DNA of 64,000 bases from WHSW01 sp963742205 (GCA_963742205.1 CAVUKZ010000011.1:62001-126000); one strand, 5' to 3'. Positions 25,954 through 34,912 are shown, counted from the first letter of the stretch. A program made the numbers and translations. The notes: generated by a model from the sequence alone, not told the origin.

Positions 25954-27200
25954 TTAGAGGCGGATCAGGTTCTCGGCGGCGATTCCCCGGGTGACGCCGC
26001 GGAAGTCGACCACCAGCGGCGCCCGGGCCACCACGTCTGAGTAGTCGACCTCGTCGTGCGCGGTGATCACGCAGGCGACGTCGCAGCCCGCGAGCGCCTC
26101 GTCGAGCGGCTCCGAGGCGAGATCGAGCTCGGGATCTCGGGGACGTGCGGGTCGTGGTAGGCGACGTCGGCGCCGAGCTCGCGCAGCAGGTGGGCGATCT
26201 TCAGCGCCGGGGCCTCGCGCATGTCGCCGACCCCCTTCTTGTAGGAGACGCCCAGCAACAGCACGCGCGAGTCGCGGACCGGCTTGGAGCCCTGGTTGAG
26301 GGCGCGGACGACGCGCTCGACGCAGTAGTGCGGCTGGTGCTGGTTGACCTTGCCGGCGAGCTCCACGAACTCGGCCGGGAAGTCGTACTCGCGGGCCTTG
26401 AACGAGAGGTAGAACGGATCGACGGGCAGGCAGTGACCGCCCATCCCGGGGCCGGGCTCGAAGCGCATGAAGCCGTAGGGCTTGGTGGCCGCGGCGTCCA
26501 CGACCTCCCAGACGTCGATCCCCATCCGCTCGCAGAGCACGGCGAGCTCGTTGACGAGCGCGATGTTGACGGAGCGGAAGATGTTCTCGAGCAGCTTGGT
26601 CATCTCGGCCGCCTCCGGGGTGGCGACGACGACCACGTCGTCGCAGATCTCGGAGTAGACGGTCGCCGCGCGCTCGGCGCAGGCCGGGGTCAGGCCGCCG
26701 ACAACCTTGGGCGTGGTCCGGATCGTGTGATCGGTCCGACCGGGGTCGATGCGCTCCGGCGAGAAGGCGAGGTGGAAGTCGCGGCCGGCCGCCAGCCCGG
26801 ACTCCTCGAGCAGGGGCTGCAGGCGCTCGCGCGTCGTCCCGGGGTAGGTGGTCGACTCGAGGACCACGAGCTCGCCCTCGTGCAGGACGGTCGCCAGCGC
26901 CCGCCCGGCGTCCGCGATGTAGGTGAGGTCGGGCTCGCGCTGGTTGGCGAGCGGGGTGGGGACGCAGATCAGGACGGCGTCGCAGCCGGCGAGCACCTCG
27001 TGGTCGGTGCTGGCCCGGAGGCGGTCGCCGAGCGCCTGCAGGCGCTCGTCGTCGACGTCCTCGACCTGACTGCGGCCGGCGTTGAGCCCGTCGACCACCC
27101 GCTCGGAGACGTCGAGCCCCATGACCTCGTGCCCCGCCTCGGCAAACGCCACGGCGAGCGGCAGCCCGACGTACCCCAGGCCAATGATCCCAACCCTCAT
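25954..27200 (-). CDS. UDP-N-acetyl-hexosamine / nucleotide-sugar 6-dehydrogenase, C-terminal frameshift
   Basis: Oxidises the C6 hydroxyl of a UDP-sugar to a uronate in two NAD-dependent steps. The N-terminal Rossmann motif is GIIGLGYVGLPLA (residues 4-16). Next come VLICVPTPL, LESTTYPGTT, AFSPERIDPG and the catalytic cysteine in GPGMGGHCLPVDPFYLSFKA (about residue 262). The HCLPVDPFYL form is typical of the WbpA/WecC-like group rather than UDP-glucose dehydrogenase. A missing G near 26131 diverts the frame after DPHVPEIP. Adding it restores ELDLASEPLDEALAGCDVAC, then VVDFRGV and a stop at 25954-25956, for 415 residues. Its ATG overlaps the previous stop (ATGA at 27197-27200). Likely supplies a cell-wall or polysaccharide precursor. 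Confidence 0.85.
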
Positions 27201-27544
27201 GCCGGCTCAGTGTAAGCGCCCGCGAGCTGCGCGATGAGGCGTCCGTTGGCGGATTCGGGGTTGCGCGCCGCCTCGGCGGCGCGCACCTCGATCAGGAGCT
27301 TGGTCGCCACCAGAGCCGCGGCGAGCGCCTCCTCGGAGTCGTCGGCGAGCAAAACCTGGTCGCATTCTTGACCCGCGAGCAGGGTTTCGAGCTGCTCGAG
27401 CGCGCGGGCGAGCTCAGCGACCGCGGGCGCCTCGGGATCGATCGGACCGGGCTCAGGCGCCCATATCCGGGAGTTTTCGGCTCCTCCGATCGTTTGTTTC
27501 ATTGCCTGTGCGACCGAACGTTCTCCCACGATGATCGAAGCCAT
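27197..27544 (-). CDS. Small alpha-helical hypothetical protein
   Basis: A 115-aa protein from the ATG at 27542-27544 (MASIIVGERSV); an in-frame alternative lies 18 bases upstream. It is acidic and alanine/leucine-rich (ELARALEQLETLLAG, EEALAAALVATKLLIEVRAA), so probably helical, with no known domain. Its stop overlaps the start of the nucleotide-sugar dehydrogenase (ATGA), so the two are translationally coupled, and a role in the same polysaccharide pathway is possible. Codon composition matches its neighbours. Confidence 0.6.
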   Translation of the reverse strand: MASIIVGERSVAQAMKQTIGGAENSRIWAPEPGPIDPEAPAVAELARALEQLETLLAGQECDQVLLADDSEEALAAALVATKLLIEVRAAEAARNPESANGRLIAQLAGAYTEPA

Positions 27545-27626
27545 GTTCAAACCCCTACTCAACCGGTCAACAAAAGGACTGGCGGCCGCACCTTTGCGCC
27601 GCGGCCGCGGATAGCATCGCTTACGG

Positions 27627-27731
27627 ATGAAGCGTTTGCTCTCACCGTGGGCCTTCGGCGTCAGCGCCGCCCGGCATCTGGCCTGGTACGTGAACTACCA
27701 GGTCAGCGGCCAGACCCGCCCGCGGTCCTAG
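27627..27731 (+). CDS. Possible 34-aa small protein
   Basis: ATG at 27627, TAG at 27729-27731. It is basic and amphipathic (MKRLLSPWAFGVSAARH, then WYVNYQVSGQTRPRS). It is the only plausible content of the gap between two leftward genes and follows a purine-poor leader with no clear ribosome-binding site. It could be a small membrane-associated peptide or chance. Confidence 0.3.
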   Translation: MKRLLSPWAFGVSAARHLAWYVNYQVSGQTRPRS

Positions 27732-27740
27732 CCCGCCGGC

Positions 27741-28562
27741 TCACGACCGGCCGGCGCGCAGGGCCCTGACCGCGCGCAGTTCGAGCACCTCCGCCGACGG
27801 CTCATCGATTGCGGCACGCGGCCCGACCAGCTCCTCGGCCGCCATCCGCACCTCTCGCGCCCGGCCGCGTCCGTCGGGAACCACCCGCCACGCGGAGGCC
27901 TCCGCACGGGCGCTGAGCGCGCCGACCACCCGGTCGCCGCGGATCAGGATCCCGGCCCCGTCGTCGAGCCCGTACCCCGGGCGGCCACGACGGGCCACCT
28001 CGGCCAGCGTCGCCTGGCGGCGCTCGGGATCGCGGTGGTAGTGGACGCTCAGGATGCCCGGCACGAACCCGAGGCCGGGGACGGGGCGAGCGATCCCGGC
28101 CGAGCGGCTCACGCCCCACTCGAACCAGCACATCGCCCCGGCGCTCTGGCCCGCCAGGACGATGCCGCGCTCCCAGCAGCGGCGGAGCAGATCGTCGACC
28201 CCGTGGGCTCGCCAAATCGCGATCAGGTTCAGCATGCTGCCGCCGCCGACGTAGATCGCGTCCCGGCTCAGCAGGTGCTCCGCGAGATCGACCGCCTCGG
28301 CCTCGAGCCGGAAGAGCGAGAGATGCGAGAGCTCGCACTCCCGTTCGGCGAAGCTCGAGCGAAAGGCCGCGATCTGGTCGGCGGGATCGCCGCTCGCGGT
28401 CGGCAGCAGGCAGAGCTTCGGTCGCGGCCCGGGCAGAAGCCCGAGCAGGTGGTCCCGGATCGCCTCGTTGCCGCGCCGCCGCGAGAACTCGTGCCCGCCG
28501 AGCGCCAGGATCGAGCGCTCGGCGAGCGGCACGCGGTCCGGGTCGGGGACCGACTCCTCCAT
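27741..28562 (-). CDS. Peptidase E-like protein (family S51), copy B
   Basis: A 273-aa member of the S51 dipeptidase/cyanophycinase superfamily, a class-I-glutamine-amidotransferase-like fold with a serine nucleophile. Visible parts are SILALGGHEFS at the N-terminus, LCLLPTASGD, DAIYVGGGSMLNLIAIWRAH, the nucleophile elbow LAGQSAGAMCWFEWG (serine near residue 138), GLGFVPGILSVHYHRDPERR and GYGLDDGAGILI. Such enzymes cleave N-terminal aspartyl or beta-aspartyl dipeptides. It starts 3 bases after the stop of a paralog (28566-29312), so the pair is a tandem duplication in one operon. Confidence 0.87.
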   Translation of the reverse strand: MEESVPDPDRVPLAERSILALGGHEFSRRRGNEAIRDHLLGLLPGPRPKLCLLPTASGDPADQIAAFRSSFAERECELSHLSLFRLEAEAVDLAEHLLSRDAIYVGGGSMLNLIAIWRAHGVDDLLRRCWERGIVLAGQSAGAMCWFEWGVSRSAGIARPVPGLGFVPGILSVHYHRDPERRQATLAEVARRGRPGYGLDDGAGILIRGDRVVGALSARAEASAWRVVPDGRGRAREVRMAAEELVGPRAAIDEPSAEVLELRAVRALRAGRS

Positions 28563-28565
28563 CGC

Positions 28566-29312
28566 CTACGCGGGGGCGAGGACCGCGGCGCCGCGGATCA
28601 GCGGCACCGCGTCCTGGTCTCCCAGGTAGCGGGTCGCGAGCTGCGTGGTCACCGCGTGGCCGTGGCGGAGTTCCACCCGGTACGCGCGAGCGTGCGGGCG
28701 CGAGGCCACGACCTGACCGAGGTCGTCCCCGATGAAATGCAGGGCGGCGCCGTCGTCGGCCGCGTAGGCGGGCGGCATGCCGTCGCCGAGCCACGCGAAC
28801 AGCGCCTCGCGGCGGGCCGGCTCACTCGAGTAGTGGACGGTGTTGCTCCAGGGGAGGAACCCGAGGCCCTGCACCCGCTGCGGCGGCCCGTGGAAGGTCG
28901 AGACGCCCTCCGCAAACCAGCACAGGGAGCCGGCGGAGAGCCCGCAGAGGACGATCCCTCGCTCCCAGGCCTCGCGCAGGATCTCGTCGATCCCATGGGC
29001 CCGCCAGACGCCGAGCATGCTCGTGACGCTCCCGCCGCCCACGTAGATCAGGTCCTGGCTCAGGAGGTGATCCCGCGGCTCGGCCGGAGCTCGCTCGCGC
29101 CGAAACAGCGACAGGTGCGACGGCTCGCACCGCGCCGCCGAGAAGTGGCGATAGAACCGGACGATGTAGTGGTCGGCGTCGCCGCTCGCGGACGGCAGGA
29201 AGCAGACCCGCGGTCGCGGGCGGCCGGTCAGCTCGAGCACGAACTCGTCCAGCAGCGGGTTGCCGGCCTCCATCGAGAACCCGCCGCCCCCGAAGGTCAC
29301 GATTTGCCGCAT
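28566..29312 (-). CDS. Peptidase E-like protein (family S51), copy A
   Basis: A 248-aa S51 paralog, first of the pair. It shows IVTFGGGGFSMEAGN, VCFLPSASGDADHYIVRF, DLIYVGGGSVTSMLGVWRAH, the nucleophile elbow LCGLSAGSLCWFAEG, GLGFLPWSNTVHYSSEPARR and AYAADDGAALHFIGDD. It shares the S-A-G elbow, the VHY histidine and the final DDGA block with copy B, but lacks copy B's N-terminal extension (VPDPDRVPLAERS). Likely cytoplasmic; substrate unknown. Confidence 0.87.
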   Translation of the reverse strand: MRQIVTFGGGGFSMEAGNPLLDEFVLELTGRPRPRVCFLPSASGDADHYIVRFYRHFSAARCEPSHLSLFRRERAPAEPRDHLLSQDLIYVGGGSVTSMLGVWRAHGIDEILREAWERGIVLCGLSAGSLCWFAEGVSTFHGPPQRVQGLGFLPWSNTVHYSSEPARREALFAWLGDGMPPAYAADDGAALHFIGDDLGQVVASRPHARAYRVELRHGHAVTTQLATRYLGDQDAVPLIRGAAVLAPA

Positions 29313-29411
29313 AGGTGGACCTCCATGCGTCGGCGATGGCTTGCGTTGGATGCGGATTCTGCGGCCGCAGGGCCGAAGGGTCTTTGGACAGGTGGCGAGA
29401 CCTGAGGCCGG

Positions 29412-29963
29412 TCAGCTTCGACGCCGGTAGAGCGAGACGCATGCCGCGACCAGCAGCGCCGCGCCCCCGACCGCGCCGGCGATGGCGATCTCGTGCCCCC
29501 CGCCGTCGGCCTCGGGCTCGACGACCGGCTCAGCCGCGGGTGTCGCGATGGGCGTCTCCCGGGCCATCCGCAGACGATCGGCAGCGAACGGACGCAGGTC
29601 GCCTGCCAGCCGTCGGTACAGCGCCGCGCTCGACGGGGAGATCGATCCCCATTGCAGGTCCCCGCCCGGGCCGTCCGGGAAGCCCGTGTAGCCGCCCTTG
29701 GGGAGGACAACCATCCACCAGCTCTCGTGTCCGCCGCCGCCACCGACGGTCACCCGTACCCGGTACCAGGGCTCGCCGCCCGCCGGCGGCAAGCTCCGTC
29801 CTCCGCCCTCGACCAACTCGATCGAGAGCTCGTCGCGAGGCACGTCCGAGCAGGCCTCCGGTCCGCAGATGGTCATCGCCTGGAGGTTCTTCGCGACCGC
29901 CGACGCGGACGTCAGGGCGGCCAACCCAGCGGCAAGTACGACGATCAGATGGGTGCGGCGCAT
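29412..29963 (-). CDS. Exported, membrane-anchored hypothetical protein
   Basis: A 183-aa protein. The ATG at 29961-29963 has AAGGAG 6 bases upstream and gives a clean signal peptide (THLIVVLAAGLAALTSASAV). The mature part has CGPEACSDVPRDEL (two cysteines close together), a glycine-rich strand with VTVGGGGGHESWWMVVLPKG, an Ala/Pro/Glu-rich linker, and a C-terminal membrane helix (IAIAGAVGGAALLVAACVSL) before YRRRS. This is a single-pass exported protein with a short cytoplasmic tail. It is 56 bases downstream of the sigma/partner pair and may be their target or part of their operon. Confidence 0.72.
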   Translation of the reverse strand: MRRTHLIVVLAAGLAALTSASAVAKNLQAMTICGPEACSDVPRDELSIELVEGGGRSLPPAGGEPWYRVRVTVGGGGGHESWWMVVLPKGGYTGFPDGPGGDLQWGSISPSSAALYRRLAGDLRPFAADRLRMARETPIATPAAEPVVEPEADGGGHEIAIAGAVGGAALLVAACVSLYRRRS

Positions 29964-30019
29964 CCGGGCTCCTTTCCGGGCTCTCACCGCAACTACAAGC
30001 GCTGGAGCGCGCCGGTTCC

Positions 30020-30832
30020 CTAGCGGGGCGCGAGCGAGCGGGCGATGCGCACGGCCTCGGACCGGTCGAGCGCACCCTCGAGCCGCACCAGCAGGCGCCC
30101 GCGGTCGATCAGCAGGACGTTCTGGGCTACGTCGAGGGGGTGCTCGGAGAGGGTGGTCCCGCGTCCGAAGAAGAAGAAGTGGGGCGCCCCGGCGATCCAG
30201 GCCGCCCGCCGGCCACCGACGCGCAGGCGATCGACCGTGGTCGCCTGGACGGCCACCTTGTGGAGGTACTCACCCGCGATCCGGCCCGGGAGCTCGGTGA
30301 CCAGCAAGCCGACGCCCGTGGTCGTGGTGGCGGGCAGGCGCGGCCCGGGACGGTAGACGAGGGCCAGCGCCGGTACCGCGGGGTCGGCGAACGTGGCGTC
30401 GGGATCGCCCAGGGCGGCGGGCACCAGCGGGCGGAACCCGAGCCGGGCGCGCGCCGCGCCGAGCGCTGTCCGCTCCCCGAGGTCGGTGCTCCGCCGCGCG
30501 GGTTCCGGGGCGGGGGCCGTGGTGGTCTCGATCGTGACCCCGCCGATGTCGAACAGATCGCGGAGCGCGTCGCGGGCGGCGGGCGAGACTGCGAGCGCCG
30601 TGGCCGCGAGCGCGAGCAGCACCAGGCAGGCGATCGCGATCATCCGCAGCGCCCTGCGGGATTCGCGGCGAGTCGCAACTCGGCCGCGCCTGGCGCTGTC
30701 GATCGGCGAGTCGCCGCCTATCCCACGGGGGTCCCTGGCCAGGCGTTCGTGCACGGCCGCCGCGATGTCGGGCTCGGGCGGGTAGTCGAGCTCGCGTCCG
30801 AGCGCGAACAGGCGGCGCTCGAGCTCAGTCAT
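30020..30832 (-). CDS. Membrane-anchored probable anti-sigma partner
   Basis: A 270-aa protein with a cytoplasmic N-terminal ~65 residues (MTELERRLFALGRELDYPPE), one membrane helix (MIAIACLVLLALAATALAV, about residues 64-82) and an extracytoplasmic domain of ~185 residues containing FDIGGVTIETT, APHFFFFGRG and VLLIDRGRLLVRLEG. It overlaps the ECF sigma factor gene by 8 bases and follows it directly, the usual arrangement for a membrane anti-sigma factor. No zinc-binding HxxxCxxC motif is seen, so if it is an anti-sigma it is not a ZAS type. The assignment rests on topology and context. Confidence 0.7.
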   Translation of the reverse strand: MTELERRLFALGRELDYPPEPDIAAAVHERLARDPRGIGGDSPIDSARRGRVATRRESRRALRMIAIACLVLLALAATALAVSPAARDALRDLFDIGGVTIETTTAPAPEPARRSTDLGERTALGAARARLGFRPLVPAALGDPDATFADPAVPALALVYRPGPRLPATTTTGVGLLVTELPGRIAGEYLHKVAVQATTVDRLRVGGRRAAWIAGAPHFFFFGRGTTLSEHPLDVAQNVLLIDRGRLLVRLEGALDRSEAVRIARSLAPR

Positions 30833-31394
30833 CGCCCGCCTCCACCGCCGCCCGCAGGCGGCCCAGCGCGCGCGAGAGGCGGGACTTCACGGTCCCGGAG
30901 CGAACGCCGAGAGCCGCCGCTGTCTCGGCCTCGGACAGCTCCAGCAGGTAGCGGCAGGCGATCACGGCGCGATCGCGCTCGCCGAGCGACTCCACCGCGG
31001 CGAGCAGGTTCCGGCGGCGCTCGTGGTCGAGGAGCGCCGTCTCGGGGGACGGGACCGCGCCCCCCTCGCGGCGCTCCTGGGCGACGCGCACCGCCAGGCG
31101 CTCCCGGCGCCCGGCAGCGACCCTGCGGTTGCGGGCCTCGTTGCCGACGATCCGCAGCAGCCACGGTCGAAACGGTGCCCCTGCCCGGAAGCGCCCCAGG
31201 GCCCGGAACGCCTTGAGGAAGCCATCCTGGGCGGCCTCCTCGGCTTCGGCGGCCGAGCCGGTGATCATCCAGGCGGTCCGGAAGGCGATCGACTGGTGGG
31301 CTCTCACGATCTGCTCGTAGGCGGCCGCGTCGCCGCGCTGGGCGCGCGTGATCAGCGCGGGCTCGTCCAGTGGCCGGTCCTCCACTGCACCCAT
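30825..31394 (-). CDS. ECF RNA polymerase sigma factor
   Basis: A 189-aa sigma-70 family ECF factor. Region 2 (about residues 15-85) contains YEQIVRAHQSIAFRTAWMIT, EAEEAAQDGFLKAFRAL and RPWLLRIVGNEARNRR. Region 4 (about residues 125-180) contains LGERDRAVIACRYLLELSEA and the helix-turn-helix TAAALGVRSGTVKSRLSRAL. Regions 1 and 3 are absent, as in ECF factors. It overlaps its probable membrane partner gene. A hairpin upstream separates it from the hydrolase gene. No autoregulatory promoter could be identified by eye. Confidence 0.92.
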   Translation of the reverse strand: MGAVEDRPLDEPALITRAQRGDAAAYEQIVRAHQSIAFRTAWMITGSAAEAEEAAQDGFLKAFRALGRFRAGAPFRPWLLRIVGNEARNRRVAAGRRERLAVRVAQERREGGAVPSPETALLDHERRRNLLAAVESLGERDRAVIACRYLLELSEAETAAALGVRSGTVKSRLSRALGRLRAAVEAGDD

Positions 31395-31400
31395 TCCTAC

Positions 31401-31421
31401 AACCGGCGGCGCTCGCCGGTT
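31401..31421 (-). terminator. Hairpin between the exported hydrolase and the sigma operon
   Basis: AACCGGCG, 5-base loop, CGCCGGTT: a perfect 8-bp stem about 20 bases after the minus-strand stop at 31442 and just before the sigma factor start at 31394. Likely a terminator; there is no T tract. Confidence 0.5.
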
Positions 31422-31441
31422 CCGCGACCCCTCGAGCTAGC

Positions 31442-33868
31442 TCAGAGCCCCGTCCAGCCGCCCCCGTAGCAGGGCTTCGGCCCGCACAGGTTGAGCACGG
31501 CGCCGTCGGTCTGGAGGAAGTTGGAGACCTCGGCGAGCCCGTTCGGGATCCCCCGCGGCGCCCCGTGCGGATCCTCGCCGACCCGGTTGGGGACGTTGCG
31601 CAGCGGCGCCGGCGGGGTGCCGATCGTCTCCGACGGGTTGCTCGGGTCAGGACGCACCGGCCCGAAGTCGGTGTAGAAGACGACCGACCCGCCAAACGGG
31701 TACGAGCTGATTCGCGGGACGTTCCAGAGCACGTCGGTGTCCGGCCAGCGGCCGGGGTCGACGACCGGATCGTGCGCCCAGGCGCCGATCGTCCGGGCCT
31801 CGACGTCGGTCATCCAGTTGCTGACCTGGTGGTCGCCCACCGCCGCCCCGAGCAGGACGGTATGCGCGGGCGTGTCCGGGAGGGGGTTGGAGGTCATGCG
31901 GCGCGCGTAGCCGTTTGGCTCGCCGCGGTCCCACAGCATCTGCAGGAGCGAGAGGATCAACGGCCGCGAGAGCTCGTCCGTGTAGGTGGCGTTGGTGATC
32001 ACCGCGAACTCGTCGTAGTCCACCGAGCGCGGGAGCAGGATCGAGTAACGCATCGCCGGCACGCCGAGCGCCGCCCGCGTGAAGTCCGGGGCGACCGCCG
32101 CCAGCGCTCCGCCCATGATCCCGCCCTGGCTGTTGCCGTCGTAGAAGAGCCGCTCGGTGTCGATCACCGACGGTGTCGAGTCGGTGCCGTCGGCGTGGAA
32201 CGCCGGCGCCGAGCCGAAGCCCGCCGGGTGGATCATGAGGCGCCCGAGATAGAGCTCGTTCAGCAGGCCCTGCTGCAGGCGGTCGGCGAGCTCGGGGAAG
32301 TCGGAGAGGTCCGTGAGGATGCCCGCGGTGTTCGGGAGGTCCTCCGACGCCATGCCGATCTCGTCGGTGGCGCAGAGGATGAACCCGTGGTCGTTGGCGA
32401 GATCCTTCTGGTACTGGCCCCGGACCTGGTCCAGCGTCCCGAACAGGCCGTGTCCGTACAGGGAGGGGCGCACCGTCACCGGGTCGGACCCGTCGACCGC
32501 CACCCGGGGGATGATGCAGTCGAACTTCGCCGTGTAGTCGCCGTTGCGGGTCGGGAGGCCGTCGGGCCCGAGGGCGAAGCGGCCGCCCGGCGCGCAACTC
32601 GGGGCCAGGTAGCACGGAACCTCGTAGGTGCCGATGACCTCCCGCGCGACCTCCGGATCCTGCGCCTCGGTGAAGTCCTGGACGTCGGTGACCGCGAACG
32701 ACGGCGAGGATCCCTGAACCGTGAGATCGGCCATCGTCGTGTCGCCGAGCTGGCCGAAGGCGTCGTTGCGCATCGCCAGCATCCGCCCGGCGATGTTCTC
32801 GTCGCTGGCGACCGTGAAGTCCCAGGCGAGATAGAGGTTCGACCGCCGAATCCCGGCGCCGCGCAGCGTGTCGAAGATGGAGTCGAAGCGCGGGCGCTGG
32901 GCCTCGATCGGGGCCTCGGACGAGGGCAGGTCGTCGCGGTAATAGCGGAATCCCTCGGGAGCGCCGATCACGGCGCCGTCCCGGGTCCGCAGGTCGCGCA
33001 GCGCGACGATGTAGCGATGCCCGGAGACGAAGTTGACCGCCGGGTTGATCGTCAACGCCGTCTTCGCTGGGCTGGTCGCGTTGGAGTCGAGCTCGACCCA
33101 GATCGGCCAGCGCTCGCCTGTCTGGGCGTCGATCACCACGACGGGCGCATCGGGCTCCGCGTAGCGCCCGAGATGGTTGAGCTGCACCGGGTCGGTGGCG
33201 GCGAGCGCCGCCGGCGTGTCCAGTCCGGGAACCCTGAGCACGATCGACTGCCCGGGGCTGAAGCCGTCGTTGAGGTCGTACGGCTGCGCGTCGATGTGGG
33301 TGCCCGACTTGTTCGCGGGCATCGCCGCCGACTGCAGAGCCACGCGCCTGCCGGTGCGGCTGGCGGGATCGGCGGCGGTGTAGTAGTCGTCCGGGAAGGG
33401 GAGCAGGCAGAGCGATCCGTCTTGCTGGCCGACGAAGTCGCACTCGCCGGCCCGGCTGAGGTCGATCGGCTGCGGGGCGCAACCTGGTGTGTCGCGGGTC
33501 AGGTCGCGCACCTTCTGGTTGCCGCCGGCGCGCACCCGCAGGTCCCGCGCCGCGCACGCCGAGACGGCATCGCGCCCCGCGGCGGTCAGCTTCAGCCGCA
33601 GGCGCTTGCCCGAGTGCGCCGGCAGGCGGACCCGCTTGGTCTGCACCAGCTTCGCCCACCCGGGGTCGTCGAAGGTCCGCGACTTCACCTTCACCCGCAC
33701 GCGGCGGGCGGTCCCCTTGTTGGCGAGCTTCACCTTGAAGCCGTGATCGAGGATCGCCGCCTGGGAGTCGCTGAGCGAGCGCGGCTTGACCTTTGCGTCG
33801 GCGGCCGGAATCGCGACCAGGCACGCCAGCGCGGTCGCGATCGCCACCGCCCTGGTCCCTACCTTCAC
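31442..33868 (-). CDS. Large exported alpha/beta-hydrolase-like protein
   Basis: An 808-aa protein starting at GTG 33866-33868, immediately before a signal peptide (GTRAVAIATALACLVAIPAA, ending ADA). An N-terminal ~120-residue beta-rich domain (VKLANKGTARRVRVKVKSR) precedes the main domain. That domain has ECDFVGQQDGSLCLLPFPDD, SLYGHGLFGT, a nucleophile elbow LFYDGNSQGGIMGGALA (G-x-S-x-G) and late LLGAAVGDHQVSNWMTDVEA, where the aspartate and histidine could complete a triad. The C-terminal region ends in VLNLCGPKPCYGGG. Substrate unknown. The frame is open further upstream but reads as the end of the cyclase region. Confidence 0.78.
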   Translation of the reverse strand: MKVGTRAVAIATALACLVAIPAADAKVKPRSLSDSQAAILDHGFKVKLANKGTARRVRVKVKSRTFDDPGWAKLVQTKRVRLPAHSGKRLRLKLTAAGRDAVSACAARDLRVRAGGNQKVRDLTRDTPGCAPQPIDLSRAGECDFVGQQDGSLCLLPFPDDYYTAADPASRTGRRVALQSAAMPANKSGTHIDAQPYDLNDGFSPGQSIVLRVPGLDTPAALAATDPVQLNHLGRYAEPDAPVVVIDAQTGERWPIWVELDSNATSPAKTALTINPAVNFVSGHRYIVALRDLRTRDGAVIGAPEGFRYYRDDLPSSEAPIEAQRPRFDSIFDTLRGAGIRRSNLYLAWDFTVASDENIAGRMLAMRNDAFGQLGDTTMADLTVQGSSPSFAVTDVQDFTEAQDPEVAREVIGTYEVPCYLAPSCAPGGRFALGPDGLPTRNGDYTAKFDCIIPRVAVDGSDPVTVRPSLYGHGLFGTLDQVRGQYQKDLANDHGFILCATDEIGMASEDLPNTAGILTDLSDFPELADRLQQGLLNELYLGRLMIHPAGFGSAPAFHADGTDSTPSVIDTERLFYDGNSQGGIMGGALAAVAPDFTRAALGVPAMRYSILLPRSVDYDEFAVITNATYTDELSRPLILSLLQMLWDRGEPNGYARRMTSNPLPDTPAHTVLLGAAVGDHQVSNWMTDVEARTIGAWAHDPVVDPGRWPDTDVLWNVPRISSYPFGGSVVFYTDFGPVRPDPSNPSETIGTPPAPLRNVPNRVGEDPHGAPRGIPNGLAEVSNFLQTDGAVLNLCGPKPCYGGGWTGL

Positions 33869-33878
33869 CAGCGGGAAT

Positions 33879-34847
33879 CTATCGGGGCGTCGCCGACCGG
33901 GCCCGTTTGGCTGCGAGCAGCGCCGCGTCGGCCTCCGCGTGCAGCTCCAGTGGGTTCCCGGTGGTACAGGCGATCCCCACTGACACCGAGACTTCGCCAT
34001 CACCCAAGCGCGCGTCGGCGATCCCGTTGACGACCCGCTGCACGGCGATCTCGGCCCGCCTCCGGGTGGTCTCCGGCATCAGGATCGCGAACTCGTCGCC
34101 GCCGATTCGGAAGCACTCGTCGGCCAGGCGGGTGTCGCCGAGGACGCGACCGATCCCCTCCAGCACGGCGTCGCCTGCCGGATGGCCGAGGCGATCGTTG
34201 ATCCCCTTGAAGCCGTCGAGGTCGAGCAGGCAGAGGGACAGCGGGTGCCGGTAGCGGCGCGCGCGCGCGGCCTCGATCAGCAGGCGCTCGTCGTAGGCCC
34301 GGCGGTTGCGCAGACCGGTGAGCGGGTCGTGAAGGCTGTCGCGCTCCGTCGCCTCGAACTGGGCCGCGTGCGCCATGTGGGCCGCGGCGATCCCGGCCAG
34401 CAACCCGAGCGTGTCGAGGTCGTCGTCGGTGAACGCGCGGGGCTCCGCGGCGTAGACCTTGAGCACGCCGACGACGGCGTCGTTGTGGCGCAGCGGGACA
34501 CAGATCATCGACCCGGCGCCGACCCGCTGCGCGGCCTCGCGATCGACCCGGGGGTCCGAGGCCGTGTCCTCCGAGTACAACGGCCTGTCCTCGGCGACGC
34601 AGAGGCCGGAGAAGCTGGTCGCGATGTCAAGCCGGGTCCCCGTAAAGGGCGCCGCGGCGCCGCTGACCACCGAGTAGACCATCTGCTCGCCCTCGACCAG
34701 CTCCATCACGCCTGCGGTCGCCTCGGTCAGGTCCTGTGCCCGCCGGACCACGAGGTCCATGACCGCGTCGAGGTCGAGCCTCGTCCTCGCGATCTCGGTC
34801 TGCGTCTCGATGATCGCCCGCAGCCGATCGAGCTGTTCGGGGGCCAT
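33879..34847 (-). CDS. GAF-GGDEF diguanylate cyclase
   Basis: A 322-aa cytoplasmic signalling protein that should make cyclic di-GMP from two GTP. The N-terminal GAF domain (about residues 20-160) contains FSGLCVAEDRPLYSEDTASD and MICVPLRHNDAVVGVLKVY. The GGDEF domain (about residues 168-318) starts DSLHDPLTGLRNRRAYDERL and has the intact signature RIGGDEFAILMP. An inhibitory RxxD site (RLAD) is placed exactly five residues before GGDEF, suggesting product feedback inhibition. It is upstream of the exported hydrolase gene with 10 bases between them; that may only be proximity. Confidence 0.93.
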   Translation of the reverse strand: MAPEQLDRLRAIIETQTEIARTRLDLDAVMDLVVRRAQDLTEATAGVMELVEGEQMVYSVVSGAAAPFTGTRLDIATSFSGLCVAEDRPLYSEDTASDPRVDREAAQRVGAGSMICVPLRHNDAVVGVLKVYAAEPRAFTDDDLDTLGLLAGIAAAHMAHAAQFEATERDSLHDPLTGLRNRRAYDERLLIEAARARRYRHPLSLCLLDLDGFKGINDRLGHPAGDAVLEGIGRVLGDTRLADECFRIGGDEFAILMPETTRRRAEIAVQRVVNGIADARLGDGEVSVSVGIACTTGNPLELHAEADAALLAAKRARSATPR

Positions 34848-34912
34848 GCTCAGTTAGTCGGCAACTCGGGCGTCGATCTGTAACGCGACGGCCCCAGCCG
34901 CAACCAGTAGAC

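Noticed and set aside
31370..34030. Long plus-strand open frame opposite the exported hydrolase
   Set aside because: It is Arg/Gly/Val-rich with no recognisable domain and no ribosome-binding site; an antisense shadow caused by high GC at third positions. The same applies to long frames at 1200-3188, 8445-10334 and 59815-62004.
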